Below, piece after piece: positions 8,505 through 15,520 of a DNA stretch of 64,000 nt (position 1 is its first letter; the number at the start of each line of letters is the position of its first letter). This stretch comes from Provencibacterium sp. (GTDB lineage: Bacteria > Bacillota > Clostridia > Oscillospirales > Ruminococcaceae). A program made the translations under genes and the position numbers. The notes below the pieces were generated by a model. The model was not told the origin of the DNA, ran no database searches, and saw nothing but the letters and a program-made list of their open reading frames with translations. The stretch covers positions 1 to 64,000 of the forward strand of contig JAAWDS010000036.1 of assembly GCA_022793895.1 (NCBI GenBank). Direction: 5' to 3'.

Positions 8505-9133
8505 GCTGCGTCCTCCCTCCCGCTTTCATCTCCGTTTTCTCCCCCTTCCGTTGCAGGCGGTGTAGAAGCTGCGGGCGCTGCGCTCCAAAATTCCATCGGT
8601 ACCTCGTCTTGAGTATCTACGGTGACGTGACCGGTCAAGGTGACAGAAGTATTGCCTTTGCCACTTTTGGTAGTTTTGAGACTAAACCCACTTGTGGATA
8701 GCGCCTTTTTGAGACACACGGCCACCATACCGCCATCCGCCCGGTCGCCCACCCACCAAACATCGGAGGCATCCGATACTTTGAGGGCCTTGCGGGGGAT
8801 GATATGCGTCGGGTCATCGCTGTCAATATCCGCAGCGCCCAACGCCAGCCGGATGGAGCGCGGGGAGGTGCCAAGGCTGGTAAATTCCAGCGTACAGGCC
8901 CAGCTATCGAGATGCTTGAGTTCGAGCAGATTCACCGGGCAGTTGTCAACATCTTCTCCCATGTCGGAAAAGGTGGGCACGCAGGCAGCCGTGATGCCGC
9001 CGGTCGTCGGGCAGATGATGTCCTCATCCTTCACACTGTCCGGGTTTTGGATGTCAAAGGTATAGAGCAAAATACCGGCGTTGGTCTGGATTTGCTCAAA
9101 TGTATCGGAAGGTATTCTTGTGAAAGCTCCCAT
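8501..9133 (-). CDS. Major tail (tube) protein
   Basis: A 210-residue protein directly upstream of the frameshifted chaperone, where the tail tube gene lies in siphophages. Segments such as AGILLYTFDIQNPDSVKDEDIICPTTGGI, ELKHLDSWACTLEFTSLGTSPRSIRLALGAAD and VWWVGDRADGG match the major tail proteins seen in clostridial prophages. A GGAGA site seven bases before ATG 9133 fixes the start. The C-terminal ~25 residues are low-complexity (PPATEGGENGDESGRED), probably surface-exposed. Confidence 0.83.
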   Translation of the reverse strand: MGAFTRIPSDTFEQIQTNAGILLYTFDIQNPDSVKDEDIICPTTGGITAACVPTFSDMGEDVDNCPVNLLELKHLDSWACTLEFTSLGTSPRSIRLALGAADIDSDDPTHIIPRKALKVSDASDVWWVGDRADGGMVAVCLKKALSTSGFSLKTTKSGKGNTSVTLTGHVTVDTQDEVPMEFWSAAPAASTPPATEGGENGDESGREDAA

Positions 9134-9147
9134 TTAATGTTCTCCTT

Positions 9148-9810
9148 TCATAAGTAAGCAAATGTTAATTCGCAATGAAGTAAATGTTCGGTTTTTCCAT
9201 TGCAATAATTCATTATTTGATGCCGAGTTAATCCATAAAAACCGGCCGCTTCCAACACGCTCTCAAATACTTTTCCATCAGGTAGACAAATGACTCGCTT
9301 CCCATGCTTCCCTTTTCGATTTTGGCTCATTTTCTTTTTCGTTTCATTAGAATGACGAAACCCAAGCGTGTTTTTGTTCCCTTTCAACCCTGCGGAAATT
9401 TTTGCACGTTGTTCATCAGAAATTTTTTGCCCTTTGTGTGCTACACTCAGTCTTTTCTTATGTTCTTCTGTGAACTTCCTGCCTTTTTGTGATTCTGATA
9501 TTTTCCGCTTGGTTTCTTCTGAGTGCTTGCCTATTGAGTTCCCACCGAGAGCAATGTTATAGCCTTTTTCTGCGTTTGTTGAATCATATAAGGCAATATA
9601 AATGCGTTCGATTTCTTCAGCTTCTTTTTTTGAAAGATTTTCCGCTATGATCTCATGTTCAAATCCGTCCCATCCGTATTTTCTTATTGCGCGATGAAAA
9701 TGAGGGTTGTTTCTGTACCCTTCATCCCATCGCGCCGCCATAGTTCTACACGTCATTCCTATGTAGATTTTTCTGTTGCTTTTATTCGTATGGCGATAAA
9801 CGATATACAC
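9148..9810 (-). CDS. GIY-YIG homing endonuclease with NUMOD repeats (copy 1)
   Basis: A 220-residue free-standing homing endonuclease. The catalytic GIY-YIG motif appears as YIVYR..KIYIGMT in residues 2-19, followed by Arg, Glu and Tyr positions of the domain. Residues ~95-165 hold repeated NUMOD3 units (GKHSEETKRKISESQKG, KFTEEHKKRLSVAHKGQ, HSNETKKKMSQNRKG). The C-terminus has a NUMOD1-like helix-turn-helix DNA-binding segment. It starts at GTG 9810 after AAAGGAAA and separates tail completion from tail tube genes. It is related to the second copy at 21336-22076. Its likely target is the homologous gene junction in phages lacking it. Confidence 0.92.
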   Translation of the reverse strand: MYIVYRHTNKSNRKIYIGMTCRTMAARWDEGYRNNPHFHRAIRKYGWDGFEHEIIAENLSKKEAEEIERIYIALYDSTNAEKGYNIALGGNSIGKHSEETKRKISESQKGRKFTEEHKKRLSVAHKGQKISDEQRAKISAGLKGNKNTLGFRHSNETKKKMSQNRKGKHGKRVICLPDGKVFESVLEAAGFYGLTRHQIMNYCNGKTEHLLHCELTFAYL

Positions 9811-9822
9811 GGGTATTTCCTT

Positions 9823-10209
9823 TCAGTAGCATGTCATGTATTCGGCGGTGACGTTGATATACCGCCGCTTGATGAACCGGTCCGCTTCGTCGGCCAGGTT
9901 CTGGCACCACGGGGAACCGCGTTTCAGCCAGATATATCCTTCGTCGCATTTGAGCATCTTCCCGCCATACCCAATGGCGCTGGAAAGTTCCTGGGCCTTT
10001 GCATTGGGCACAGCCTCGCTCTCCGTTTGATACCACAGGTTGACCGTCAGGCTCACCGGCTCGCCGCCCCAAGCGTCAAAGATGGGAGTATAGGTCAGAT
10101 AGGGCAGTACCACATCCGGCTCGCCGTCCTCATTCAGCACGGCGGTGTCTGGGTAGGCCGGGATGCCGAACCCGGAGAAAAAGCGGTACAGGGCTTTGTC
10201 TTTGGTCAT
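9823..10209 (-). CDS. Tail terminator/completion-like protein
   Basis: A 128-residue protein with the pattern ALYRFFSGFGIPAYPDTAV...VVLPYLTYTPIFDAWGGEPVSLTVNLWYQTES, typical of minor capsid/tail completion proteins of Firmicutes siphophages. It lies in the connector-to-tube interval where the tail terminator is expected. The start at 10209 overlaps the methylase stop by four bases. Assignment rests on context and general pattern. Confidence 0.65.
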   Translation of the reverse strand: MTKDKALYRFFSGFGIPAYPDTAVLNEDGEPDVVLPYLTYTPIFDAWGGEPVSLTVNLWYQTESEAVPNAKAQELSSAIGYGGKMLKCDEGYIWLKRGSPWCQNLADEADRFIKRRYINVTAEYMTCY

Positions 10210-10877
10210 TTATTCACCGCCCTTTTAGCGTCCTCAATGCGCTTTTGTGCCGTTTCAAAGTACCCTTGGTCTAATTCCATGCCGATGAAGGAACGGCCCG
10301 TCAGCATGCACGCCTCGCCCGTTGTTCCACTTCCCATGAACAGGTCACAAATGGTATCACCCGGCCTTGTGGATTGCTCAATAATCCACTTCATCAAATC
10401 AACAGGTTTTTCTGCCGGGTGTCCATGAGGCTTTTTGCTCGACCATTTGAAACGCTGGATGTCATAAAGTCCACGATTTTCAATCTTGAAATCAGGCATG
10501 GCCCATAGCGCAACAAGCTCATAGGACGGTCTCAAGCCTTTTGCGCCGCCGGGACCAATCCAGCACTTATCCCAGACAAGGACACTCTCCATTGGCCAGC
10601 CAATATCACAGGCCGCTTTCTGAAATGTCACAAAAGAGCGCCAGTTGAAAAATGACCACAAGCAACCGGTATTTTTCAAAATCCGCTTTGCCTGCCGCAT
10701 CCACTCCGCATACCAAAAAGAGGCGTTGCAATAATCGGCCCACGGATTGAGTTTTCCGGCTCCGGTGCTTTTGGTGTTAATCATGTAAGGCGGGTCGGTC
10801 AGCACCATATCCACGCTGCCGTCCGGGATGTCCTTCATCATCTCCAGACAATCGCCTTGATAGAGTTGGGTAGTCAT
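10206..10877 (-). CDS. DNA N-methyltransferase (N6-adenine or N4-cytosine, beta class)
   Basis: The 223-residue enzyme starts MTTQLYQGDCLEMM at ATG 10877. The catalytic motif IV, LTDPPYMI, lies near residue 28 and the SAM-binding motif I, DLFMGSGTTGEA, near residue 190. This order (IV before I) defines the beta class. It lies inside the head-tail joining genes without a partner nuclease, so it is probably an orphan methylase protecting phage DNA from restriction. The start overlaps the HEIVH gene stop (10874) by ATGA, indicating coupled translation. Confidence 0.9.
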   Translation of the reverse strand: MTTQLYQGDCLEMMKDIPDGSVDMVLTDPPYMINTKSTGAGKLNPWADYCNASFWYAEWMRQAKRILKNTGCLWSFFNWRSFVTFQKAACDIGWPMESVLVWDKCWIGPGGAKGLRPSYELVALWAMPDFKIENRGLYDIQRFKWSSKKPHGHPAEKPVDLMKWIIEQSTRPGDTICDLFMGSGTTGEACMLTGRSFIGMELDQGYFETAQKRIEDAKRAVNK

Positions 10878-11278
10878 ATAGCCCCGGCCTCCTGCCATGC
10901 CTCGTAGATTTTCGGGCCTTGCAAGGCAATCCAGTCCACCATTTCTTCGTTGTGTGCCCACGCTCCGTCAACAGGATTACTATTTGAACCAAGCCCACTT
11001 TCACAGAGAAACGCATGGACAATTTCGTGGCGTAGGATTTTTTGACGGACGGCGTTCAAATCCTTTTTGCTGTCAACCTCTCGCTCAAGGCGTGCCGTGA
11101 CAATTTCCTTAACGGAATCATCGCAGTACCCGTCTTTGTCATCAAGTTGTTTGTCCTTGTGGCGATCCCGCTCATAGATGGTGTACTCAACCCCAAGGAT
11201 TTCAACGTGTTCGCAGTCCTCGTAAATGACTTCAAAGCCGCCCATTCCATCAGGAATGCGTTCTTTTACTTTTCTCAC
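10874..11278 (-). CDS. HEIVH-motif putative zinc metallopeptidase-like phage protein
   Basis: A 134-residue protein with the zincin signature HEIVHAFLCESGL near residue 90 and acidic residues ~25 positions later (HNEEMVDWI) that could complete a zinc site. The likely start is GTG 11278, forming a GTGA overlap with the previous stop; a GTG at 11293 is possible but poorly placed. Similar small HExxH proteins occur in clostridial prophages, but I know of no established role. It may process capsid or host proteins, or the metal site may be structural. Confidence 0.65.
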   Translation of the reverse strand: MRKVKERIPDGMGGFEVIYEDCEHVEILGVEYTIYERDRHKDKQLDDKDGYCDDSVKEIVTARLEREVDSKKDLNAVRQKILRHEIVHAFLCESGLGSNSNPVDGAWAHNEEMVDWIALQGPKIYEAWQEAGAI

Positions 11279-11625
11279 TGAGGCAACGCCCACCTCTCCA
11301 CCGTGAAATACTTCAAATCGAACGTGGAAGATTTTGGGGCCTTCTTTTCGTCCGGATTGGAAGTCACCCGGTAGGTCAGGCCGGTGTTTTTGTCCCTGAA
11401 CGCGTCGCCGTACTCCAGGGGAAAGTCCCGCTGCACCAACGCGGAATAAAGGCTTTTCACGCCCTCCTGCTGGGCCCTGCGGGCCTCCATGCTGGTGTCC
11501 AGGTACTGGAAGTTCTCAAACTCCGCGCCTTCCTCCCAGGTGGTAAGGTATCCGCCAGCGCCGTCCGGCACCCGCCGTTTCTCCATCAGCACACAGGGAA
11601 CGGCGAAATCTTGTAAAAGGCTCAT
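11275..11625 (-). CDS. Phage head closure / head-tail adaptor protein
   Basis: A 116-residue protein with the beta-rich pattern VLMEKRRVPDGAGGYLTTWEEG..F..ALVQRDFPLEYGDAFRDKNTGLTYRVTSN, the hallmark of SPP1 gp16/HK97 gp7-like head closure proteins. It caps the connector once DNA is packaged. Position between connector and tail completion genes agrees. It overlaps neighbours on both sides by four bases. Confidence 0.8.
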   Translation of the reverse strand: MSLLQDFAVPCVLMEKRRVPDGAGGYLTTWEEGAEFENFQYLDTSMEARRAQQEGVKSLYSALVQRDFPLEYGDAFRDKNTGLTYRVTSNPDEKKAPKSSTFDLKYFTVERWALPQ

Positions 11626-11861
11626 TCTGCGGCCCTCCTGTTCCAGTCAGCCACTGCTTGTTCATATCCATCCTCCGAAACAACAAATTCTCCGTCTACT
11701 CTGCAAAATCGAGTGTGATACTGCTTGCCTGTATTTGCCCCACATTTTTTGCATTTGACCACATGGCCTTGTGAAAACGAATTGCCCGGACCGCTGCCGA
11801 TAGATTTCAATTCAACGATGGCATCTCCACCGCAAAATGGGCAAGGTTTCAATTTTTCCAT
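11622..11861 (-). CDS. Lar-like zinc-ribbon protein (copy in connector module)
   Basis: A 79-residue protein with two CxxC knuckles (CPFCGG near residue 7 and CKKCG near 34) and a C-terminal AVADWNRR segment, the pattern of the Lar restriction-alleviation family. It starts at ATG 11861 after GAGGGAG and shares a TGATG junction with the connector gene. Lar proteins lessen type I restriction; this function is inferred from resemblance only. A related protein is encoded at 19913-20116. Confidence 0.65.
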   Translation of the reverse strand: MEKLKPCPFCGGDAIVELKSIGSGPGNSFSQGHVVKCKKCGANTGKQYHTRFCRVDGEFVVSEDGYEQAVADWNRRAAE

Positions 11862-12307
11862 CAAATCTCCCTCAACTTTCTGTACGGGTCCAGCCGCGCC
11901 TGAAACGCCGCCTGCCAGCCGCCAGAACCCGCGCTGTCTCCCGCTCCGCTGGCTTTTGTGTATGCGTAACCGCCGAAACTTTCGGAGGTGTATGGGCTGT
12001 CTATAACGGCCCCATACTTTTTCTGCCACGCCTCGATCTCTCCGGCCAGCTCCACCACAGCTTTGGGCACCGCCAGGGCCCAGACGGTTCCATGAAAGGT
12101 CTCATCCTCCAGCGCCGCCATATCCGGTCCATACCGATGCAGACCGTCGTTGAACACGCTGCCCATCATTCGGAAATACTGTCCATCCCGGAGGAAGGGC
12201 AGCGCGATCCGCCCATCCTTAATGGTGTAGGTGCCGTGGTGGATTCCGTCCGCCCCATCCCGCACCCGGAACCAGTTGTGGAGCTCTGTCAAAATCTGTT
12301 CCAGCAT
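11861..12307 (-). CDS. Head-tail connector protein
   Basis: A 148-residue protein beginning MLEQILTELHNWFRVRDGADGIHHGTYTIKDG. Size and position directly downstream of the major capsid gene match the gp6-like connector/adaptor slot, and comparable proteins occupy it in clostridial prophages. Low-complexity residues near 118-128 (SGAGDSAGSGG) make a flexible linker. No catalytic motif is visible. Confidence 0.6.
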   Translation of the reverse strand: MLEQILTELHNWFRVRDGADGIHHGTYTIKDGRIALPFLRDGQYFRMMGSVFNDGLHRYGPDMAALEDETFHGTVWALAVPKAVVELAGEIEAWQKKYGAVIDSPYTSESFGGYAYTKASGAGDSAGSGGWQAAFQARLDPYRKLREI

Positions 12308-12324
12308 CGCGCCGCCCTCCTTCC

Positions 12325-13458
12325 TTACTTACTGGCCATTCTGGCCTTCGCGGCAGACTCCGCCCGGGACTCCGTTTGACCGCTTCCCGCGGCAGGCTCT
12401 GTCCCCTTGACGGTGGCAATCCACAGGCTGGAAGGGTTGTACAGCACAGGGATAAACAGGGCGCTGGCCTTTGTCCACAGCACCTTGGGATCGTCCTCTG
12501 TCCACTGGTCGATGTACACATAGGGGTTTTCCACGCCGGATGTGGCGGTGGTCAGGCTGCCCACAGTGGCCTCGGGCGGGTCGCCCCACGCGCAGGTGCC
12601 AAGACGCCCGGCGGGGTTGGTAGCGAAGAAGGTGATCTTGTTGTCGGGGTAATATCGGGCAGTGGTGATCTTGGGACGCCCGTCCTTCCTGATATCTACT
12701 TCCGCACCATAGGTCAGGTCGTTGGTGATAATCCGGCCCAGGCCAAACTCGGTTTCCAGGTAGTCGTTCAGTGCACCGCTGGACAGCAACGCCCCCGCAC
12801 CGATATTTCCGTTGACTGCTTTCTGGAGGGCGGCGTTGTTGCGCATTTTGGTGATGTTTTTCCGGGCGGTCTGGAGCCCCGTGAGGGTGACTCCCTTCGC
12901 CAGAGCGGCATCCACAATGGTCTGAATCTGCGCGGGAACATCCGCGTCCGTGGACAAATCCAGTTCAAAGGCGGTCTGGTCCTCTGTCACACCGTAGTCC
13001 GGGGACAGGTTCAGGTTGTTTTCCTTAATGGTGATCTTTCCGGTCGCCATCAGCTCGTTCTTCGCCACTTTGGAGCGGGTGATGACCTGCTCTGCCAGCC
13101 GTGCACCATCCCGAATCACATAGTCATACAGGGCGTCTTCCCGAACGCCGGAGCGCACCAGCGCCCTCATACGCTCAGACTGATTGATCTTAACCTTGAC
13201 TAAGCCCTTCTCGATGTAGTGGGTGTCCACAGGGACGCGGAAGGTGGTCTGCGCCTCAGTGTCAAAGGCGTGGAACTGGGCCATCATGGGGATCTGATAC
13301 TCCGCCGCAATGGTCTGCCAGTAGGCCACCAGATTGTCAGTGCGAACATCGTCAAACAGACCGTCGACAGGGTCGTTTTGACGGGTGGGGTTGAACCCGA
13401 TGCTCAACCAGTCCTGTTCCGGCACAAGACCAAGGATGTTTTCTTTCCAAACAGGCAT
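12325..13458 (-). CDS. Major capsid protein
   Basis: The 377-residue protein follows the scaffold and decoration genes and matches the E-type major capsid family in length and layout: N-terminal arm (MPVWKENILGLVPEQDWLSIGFNP), FRVPVDTHYIEKGLVKVKINQSERM, and a spine-helix/A-domain pattern (VDAALAKGVTLTGLQTARKNITKMRNNAALQKAVNG). It forms the HK97-fold shell. A disordered C-terminus (EPAAGSGQTESRAESAAK) is unusual but common in prophage variants. It carries its own AGGAGAGA ribosome site. Confidence 0.85.
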   Translation of the reverse strand: MPVWKENILGLVPEQDWLSIGFNPTRQNDPVDGLFDDVRTDNLVAYWQTIAAEYQIPMMAQFHAFDTEAQTTFRVPVDTHYIEKGLVKVKINQSERMRALVRSGVREDALYDYVIRDGARLAEQVITRSKVAKNELMATGKITIKENNLNLSPDYGVTEDQTAFELDLSTDADVPAQIQTIVDAALAKGVTLTGLQTARKNITKMRNNAALQKAVNGNIGAGALLSSGALNDYLETEFGLGRIITNDLTYGAEVDIRKDGRPKITTARYYPDNKITFFATNPAGRLGTCAWGDPPEATVGSLTTATSGVENPYVYIDQWTEDDPKVLWTKASALFIPVLYNPSSLWIATVKGTEPAAGSGQTESRAESAAKARMASK

Positions 13459-13474
13459 TTTTGTCTCTCCTTTC

Positions 13475-13843
13475 TCAGTAGGGCCGGGTCACGGAAGGTG
13501 CAGTCCTGAACGTGAATCCTTTCCCGGTCAACGCAGTCTTTGCTTCTTCCGCCAGAGCAGCAGGCAAACGATCCTCGTAGACCTCTCCGGCCGTCACTAC
13601 GCTCCCCGGCATATCGCCGGTGGACACGTCCACGTCCTCGTAAACAATGCCCTCCGCGGTGTTGTCATTGGCAGGGTATACGGTTCCCATCTTGACATAT
13701 TTGGAGCCGTTGGGGCCGGTCTCAGCGCCCGCCTGGGCGATCTGGCGGGTCTCCCGGGTGCAGTCCTCATTGTTGGCCAGAAACCAGCCAGGGGCGTAGC
13801 ACTGGCCGTTTTGTACTTTTCCGATAAGAGACATTTTTGTCAC
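13475..13843 (-). CDS. Head decoration/stabilising protein
   Basis: A 122-residue protein directly upstream of the capsid gene. The sequence MSLIGKVQNGQCYAPGWFLANNEDCTRETRQIAQ..VKMGTVYPANDNTAEGIVYEDVDVSTGDMPGSVVTAGEV is typical of gpD-like decoration proteins found with E-type capsids. It would bind capsid threefold axes after expansion. The start at 13843 overlaps the scaffold stop by four bases; a second start three codons later is possible. Confidence 0.75.
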   Translation of the reverse strand: MTKMSLIGKVQNGQCYAPGWFLANNEDCTRETRQIAQAGAETGPNGSKYVKMGTVYPANDNTAEGIVYEDVDVSTGDMPGSVVTAGEVYEDRLPAALAEEAKTALTGKGFTFRTAPSVTRPY

Positions 13844-14439
13844 TCCTTTTTGAGTTCTCCGTAGAGATTGTTGTGATACAGTGCGGCAATCTGCGCTGCT
13901 CGTGTATTTGCAGGGGTATTCATCCCGCCGCCGCTGTTGGCAGGCGGATTGGCGGTATTCGCGCCGGTGGTCGTGGTGGTGCTCACAAGGCCGGAGAAAT
14001 CGCCCTTCACCAGGGCTTCCAGCGCGGCAGCGTCCTTGATTTTGCCTTCCGCCAGCTCCAGAGCCTCGATTTCCGCGCCGCTGCCCCGCATGGCGATTTC
14101 CAGCGCCTTGCCGGTGATGCCCTTGCTTTCGTAGTAGGCCCGCGCCGCTGCTTCCTTGGCGGCCTTGGCCTCCTTCGCCGTCACGCCCTTCTTGTAGTCC
14201 TCAAATTCCTTCTTGAGGGTGTCGTGCTTGTCCTTCCAGCCGTCTTTCTTCACGGCCTCCAGGTCAGCCCTCGCCGCGTCCAGCTCCTTTTGAACGCCGG
14301 GAAGGTCTTTTGCCGCGGCCTCCGCCTTATCCAGGCTGTCCTTCAGGCCGCTTACGGTCTCGGTATGGGCCTCGATGATCTGGTCGATCTTCTCCTCCTC
14401 GATGCCCATTGCTTTGAGAAATTTCCTTGTCAGTGCCAT
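13840..14439 (-). CDS. Capsid scaffolding protein (minor structural GP20 family)
   Basis: The 199-residue protein starts MALTRKFLKAMG at ATG 14439 after AAAAGGAG. Residues ~20-110 form a long charged coiled coil (IDQIIEAHTETVSGLKDSLDKAEAAAK...) and the C-terminal third is Thr/Asn/Ala-rich (VSTTTTTGANTANPPANSGGG). Both are hallmarks of phage GP20-type scaffolds, which shape the procapsid and then exit. It directly precedes decoration and capsid genes. The upstream hairpin at 14528-14567 separates it from the preceding genes. Confidence 0.85.
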   Translation of the reverse strand: MALTRKFLKAMGIEEEKIDQIIEAHTETVSGLKDSLDKAEAAAKDLPGVQKELDAARADLEAVKKDGWKDKHDTLKKEFEDYKKGVTAKEAKAAKEAAARAYYESKGITGKALEIAMRGSGAEIEALELAEGKIKDAAALEALVKGDFSGLVSTTTTTGANTANPPANSGGGMNTPANTRAAQIAALYHNNLYGELKKE

Positions 14440-14520
14440 ATTTGTTCTCCTTTTCTTCGGCCCCGGTTCCTTGGGGGCGAACGTTGTATAAAAGCCGCAG
14501 TGTCTCGCGGGTTTTACCAA

Positions 14521-14567
14521 AAGAAAAAGCGTGGTCACTCATCCATTTCTGAATGAATAACCACGCT
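14521..14567 (-). terminator. Hairpin-plus-T terminator inside late operon
   Basis: On the minus strand AGCGTGGT (14567-14560) pairs with ACCACGCT (14535-14528), with the inner pair ATTCAT/ATGAGT, and is followed by TTTTTCTTTT. This is a good intrinsic terminator between 14608-14802 and the scaffold gene. A second small hairpin (CATCGG/CCGATG) lies just upstream, near 14576-14596. It would down-tune scaffold and capsid expression unless antiterminated. Confidence 0.65.
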
Positions 14568-14607
14568 CGGTTGTTACATCGGAACGCTTACCGATGCCAA
14601 ACAGTAT

Positions 14608-14802
14608 TTAGTTATTCCTGTGAATCAGTTCCAAAAGACCACGCCCAACAGGTTCAAAAATCTCTCGTTTTAGCCATTTTAACAGGTCAATATCAAAGGA
14701 TATTACTACAAGTTCGTTGATTAAGAGAAAGAAAAAACACGAAAAAGACAGCAGAAGAAGATAAAGAAAAGAAACAATGATTATCCCAATTACAAAAATC
14801 AT
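14608..14802 (-). CDS. Small hydrophobic membrane protein
   Basis: A 64-residue protein: residues 1-36 are almost entirely hydrophobic (MIFVIGIIIVSFLYLLLLSFSCFFFLLINELVVIS), followed by a charged helix. It is predicted to be membrane-inserted. The ATG at 14802 overlaps the preceding stop by ATGA. It is AT-rich compared with its neighbours and sits in the head module, where no membrane protein is needed, so it may be an accessory gene. No family recognised. Confidence 0.5.
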   Translation of the reverse strand: MIFVIGIIIVSFLYLLLLSFSCFFFLLINELVVISFDIDLLKWLKREIFEPVGRGLLELIHRNN

Positions 14803-14924
14803 TTCTGCTTCACTTCCTCCCGCCTCACCCGCACAACCTTCACACCATCCTTGACGGGGATAAGCTCCACGCGGTCGCCCTTTTTCAGGATGGCCTCCGC
14901 CGCCCGAATCGTCTTCTCATCCAT
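14799..14924 (-). CDS. Small conserved-type phage protein (41 aa)
   Basis: The peptide starts MDEKTIRAAEAILKKGDRVEL and continues with a basic strand (VKVVRVRREEVK), giving a helix-plus-beta-hairpin prediction. It starts at ATG 14924 after GGGGAGC, overlaps the HK97 gp10-like stop by 8 bases and the next gene by ATGA. The tight coupling on both sides supports real translation. Function unknown. Confidence 0.55.
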   Translation of the reverse strand: MDEKTIRAAEAILKKGDRVELIPVKDGVKVVRVRREEVKQK

Positions 14925-15315
14925 TCTTCAGCTCCCCCTCAATGATGGATTTGTAAGTAGAAAGATGATCCGCAACCGCCGGTTTTAGGTAAGGCTGCGC
15001 CCGCTGCCCATGGGTCAAATGCCAATTTCCGTGGGCATCCTGATACACCCAGGGGGTAGGCCGCCCGCCGGGGACGTATTTGCCGGTACCCAGCTCCACA
15101 TAGGCGGCGTATTCGCTGTTGCTGCCAATGTACACAGCGGGTTCGCCAGAATTCACCTGGTGGGTGATGCTGTTGCGGAGATTACCGGTATCAACAGGGC
15201 ACAGCAGCTTGGCAACCCCCTCTGCCGTCAGCCCGCACTCCTCCAAGGCCGCCAGGGCGGCGGTTTTCATTGCGGCGATAAATTCCGCGCTGTTGTCGGT
15301 GATTTTAATTGTCAT
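14917..15315 (-). CDS. HK97 gp10-like tail completion protein
   Basis: A 132-residue protein (start ATG 15315) with the HK97 gp10 pattern CPVDTGNLRNSI...YIGSNSEYAAYVELGTGKYVPGGRPTPWVYQD...QPYLKPAV. These proteins join tail and connector. It is unusual here because it lies upstream of the scaffold and capsid genes rather than between connector and tail tube, which suggests module shuffling. Confidence 0.85.
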   Translation of the reverse strand: MTIKITDNSAEFIAAMKTAALAALEECGLTAEGVAKLLCPVDTGNLRNSITHQVNSGEPAVYIGSNSEYAAYVELGTGKYVPGGRPTPWVYQDAHGNWHLTHGQRAQPYLKPAVADHLSTYKSIIEGELKNG

Positions 15316-15325
15316 AATTGTGTTA

Positions 15326-15520
15326 TCACCCCAACTTATCCAAAATCCCTTCACACAACAAAATAACAGGTGTAATTTTGCTTTCGTGCTCCTGTACTTC
15401 TGCTGTGTATCTATCGCCCACCGCATCCTCAATTTGAACATAGTCCGCCTCTGAAAGGTGGGAAAAGTCCAAATTCAATCCGATACTTTTCATAAAAGCA
15501 ATCTGCTCTTTTGTAAACAT
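15326..15520 (-). CDS. Hypothetical phage protein (64 aa)
   Basis: A small acidic helical protein starting MFTKEQIAFMKSIGLNLDFSHLSEADYVQIEDAVGDRY. It starts immediately after the head-morphogenesis stop (15521) and precedes the gp10-like gene. Similar small proteins are common beside phage minor head proteins, but I recognise no function. It might be an immunity partner for the nuclease-like C-terminal domain of the upstream gene; that idea is inference. Confidence 0.6.
   Translation of the reverse strand: MFTKEQIAFMKSIGLNLDFSHLSEADYVQIEDAVGDRYTAEVQEHESKITPVILLCEGILDKLG

Noticed and set aside
12376-13203. A 275-residue plus-strand frame opposite the capsid gene
   Set aside because: It lies wholly within the capsid gene on the other strand, has no start signal and unlikely protein composition.
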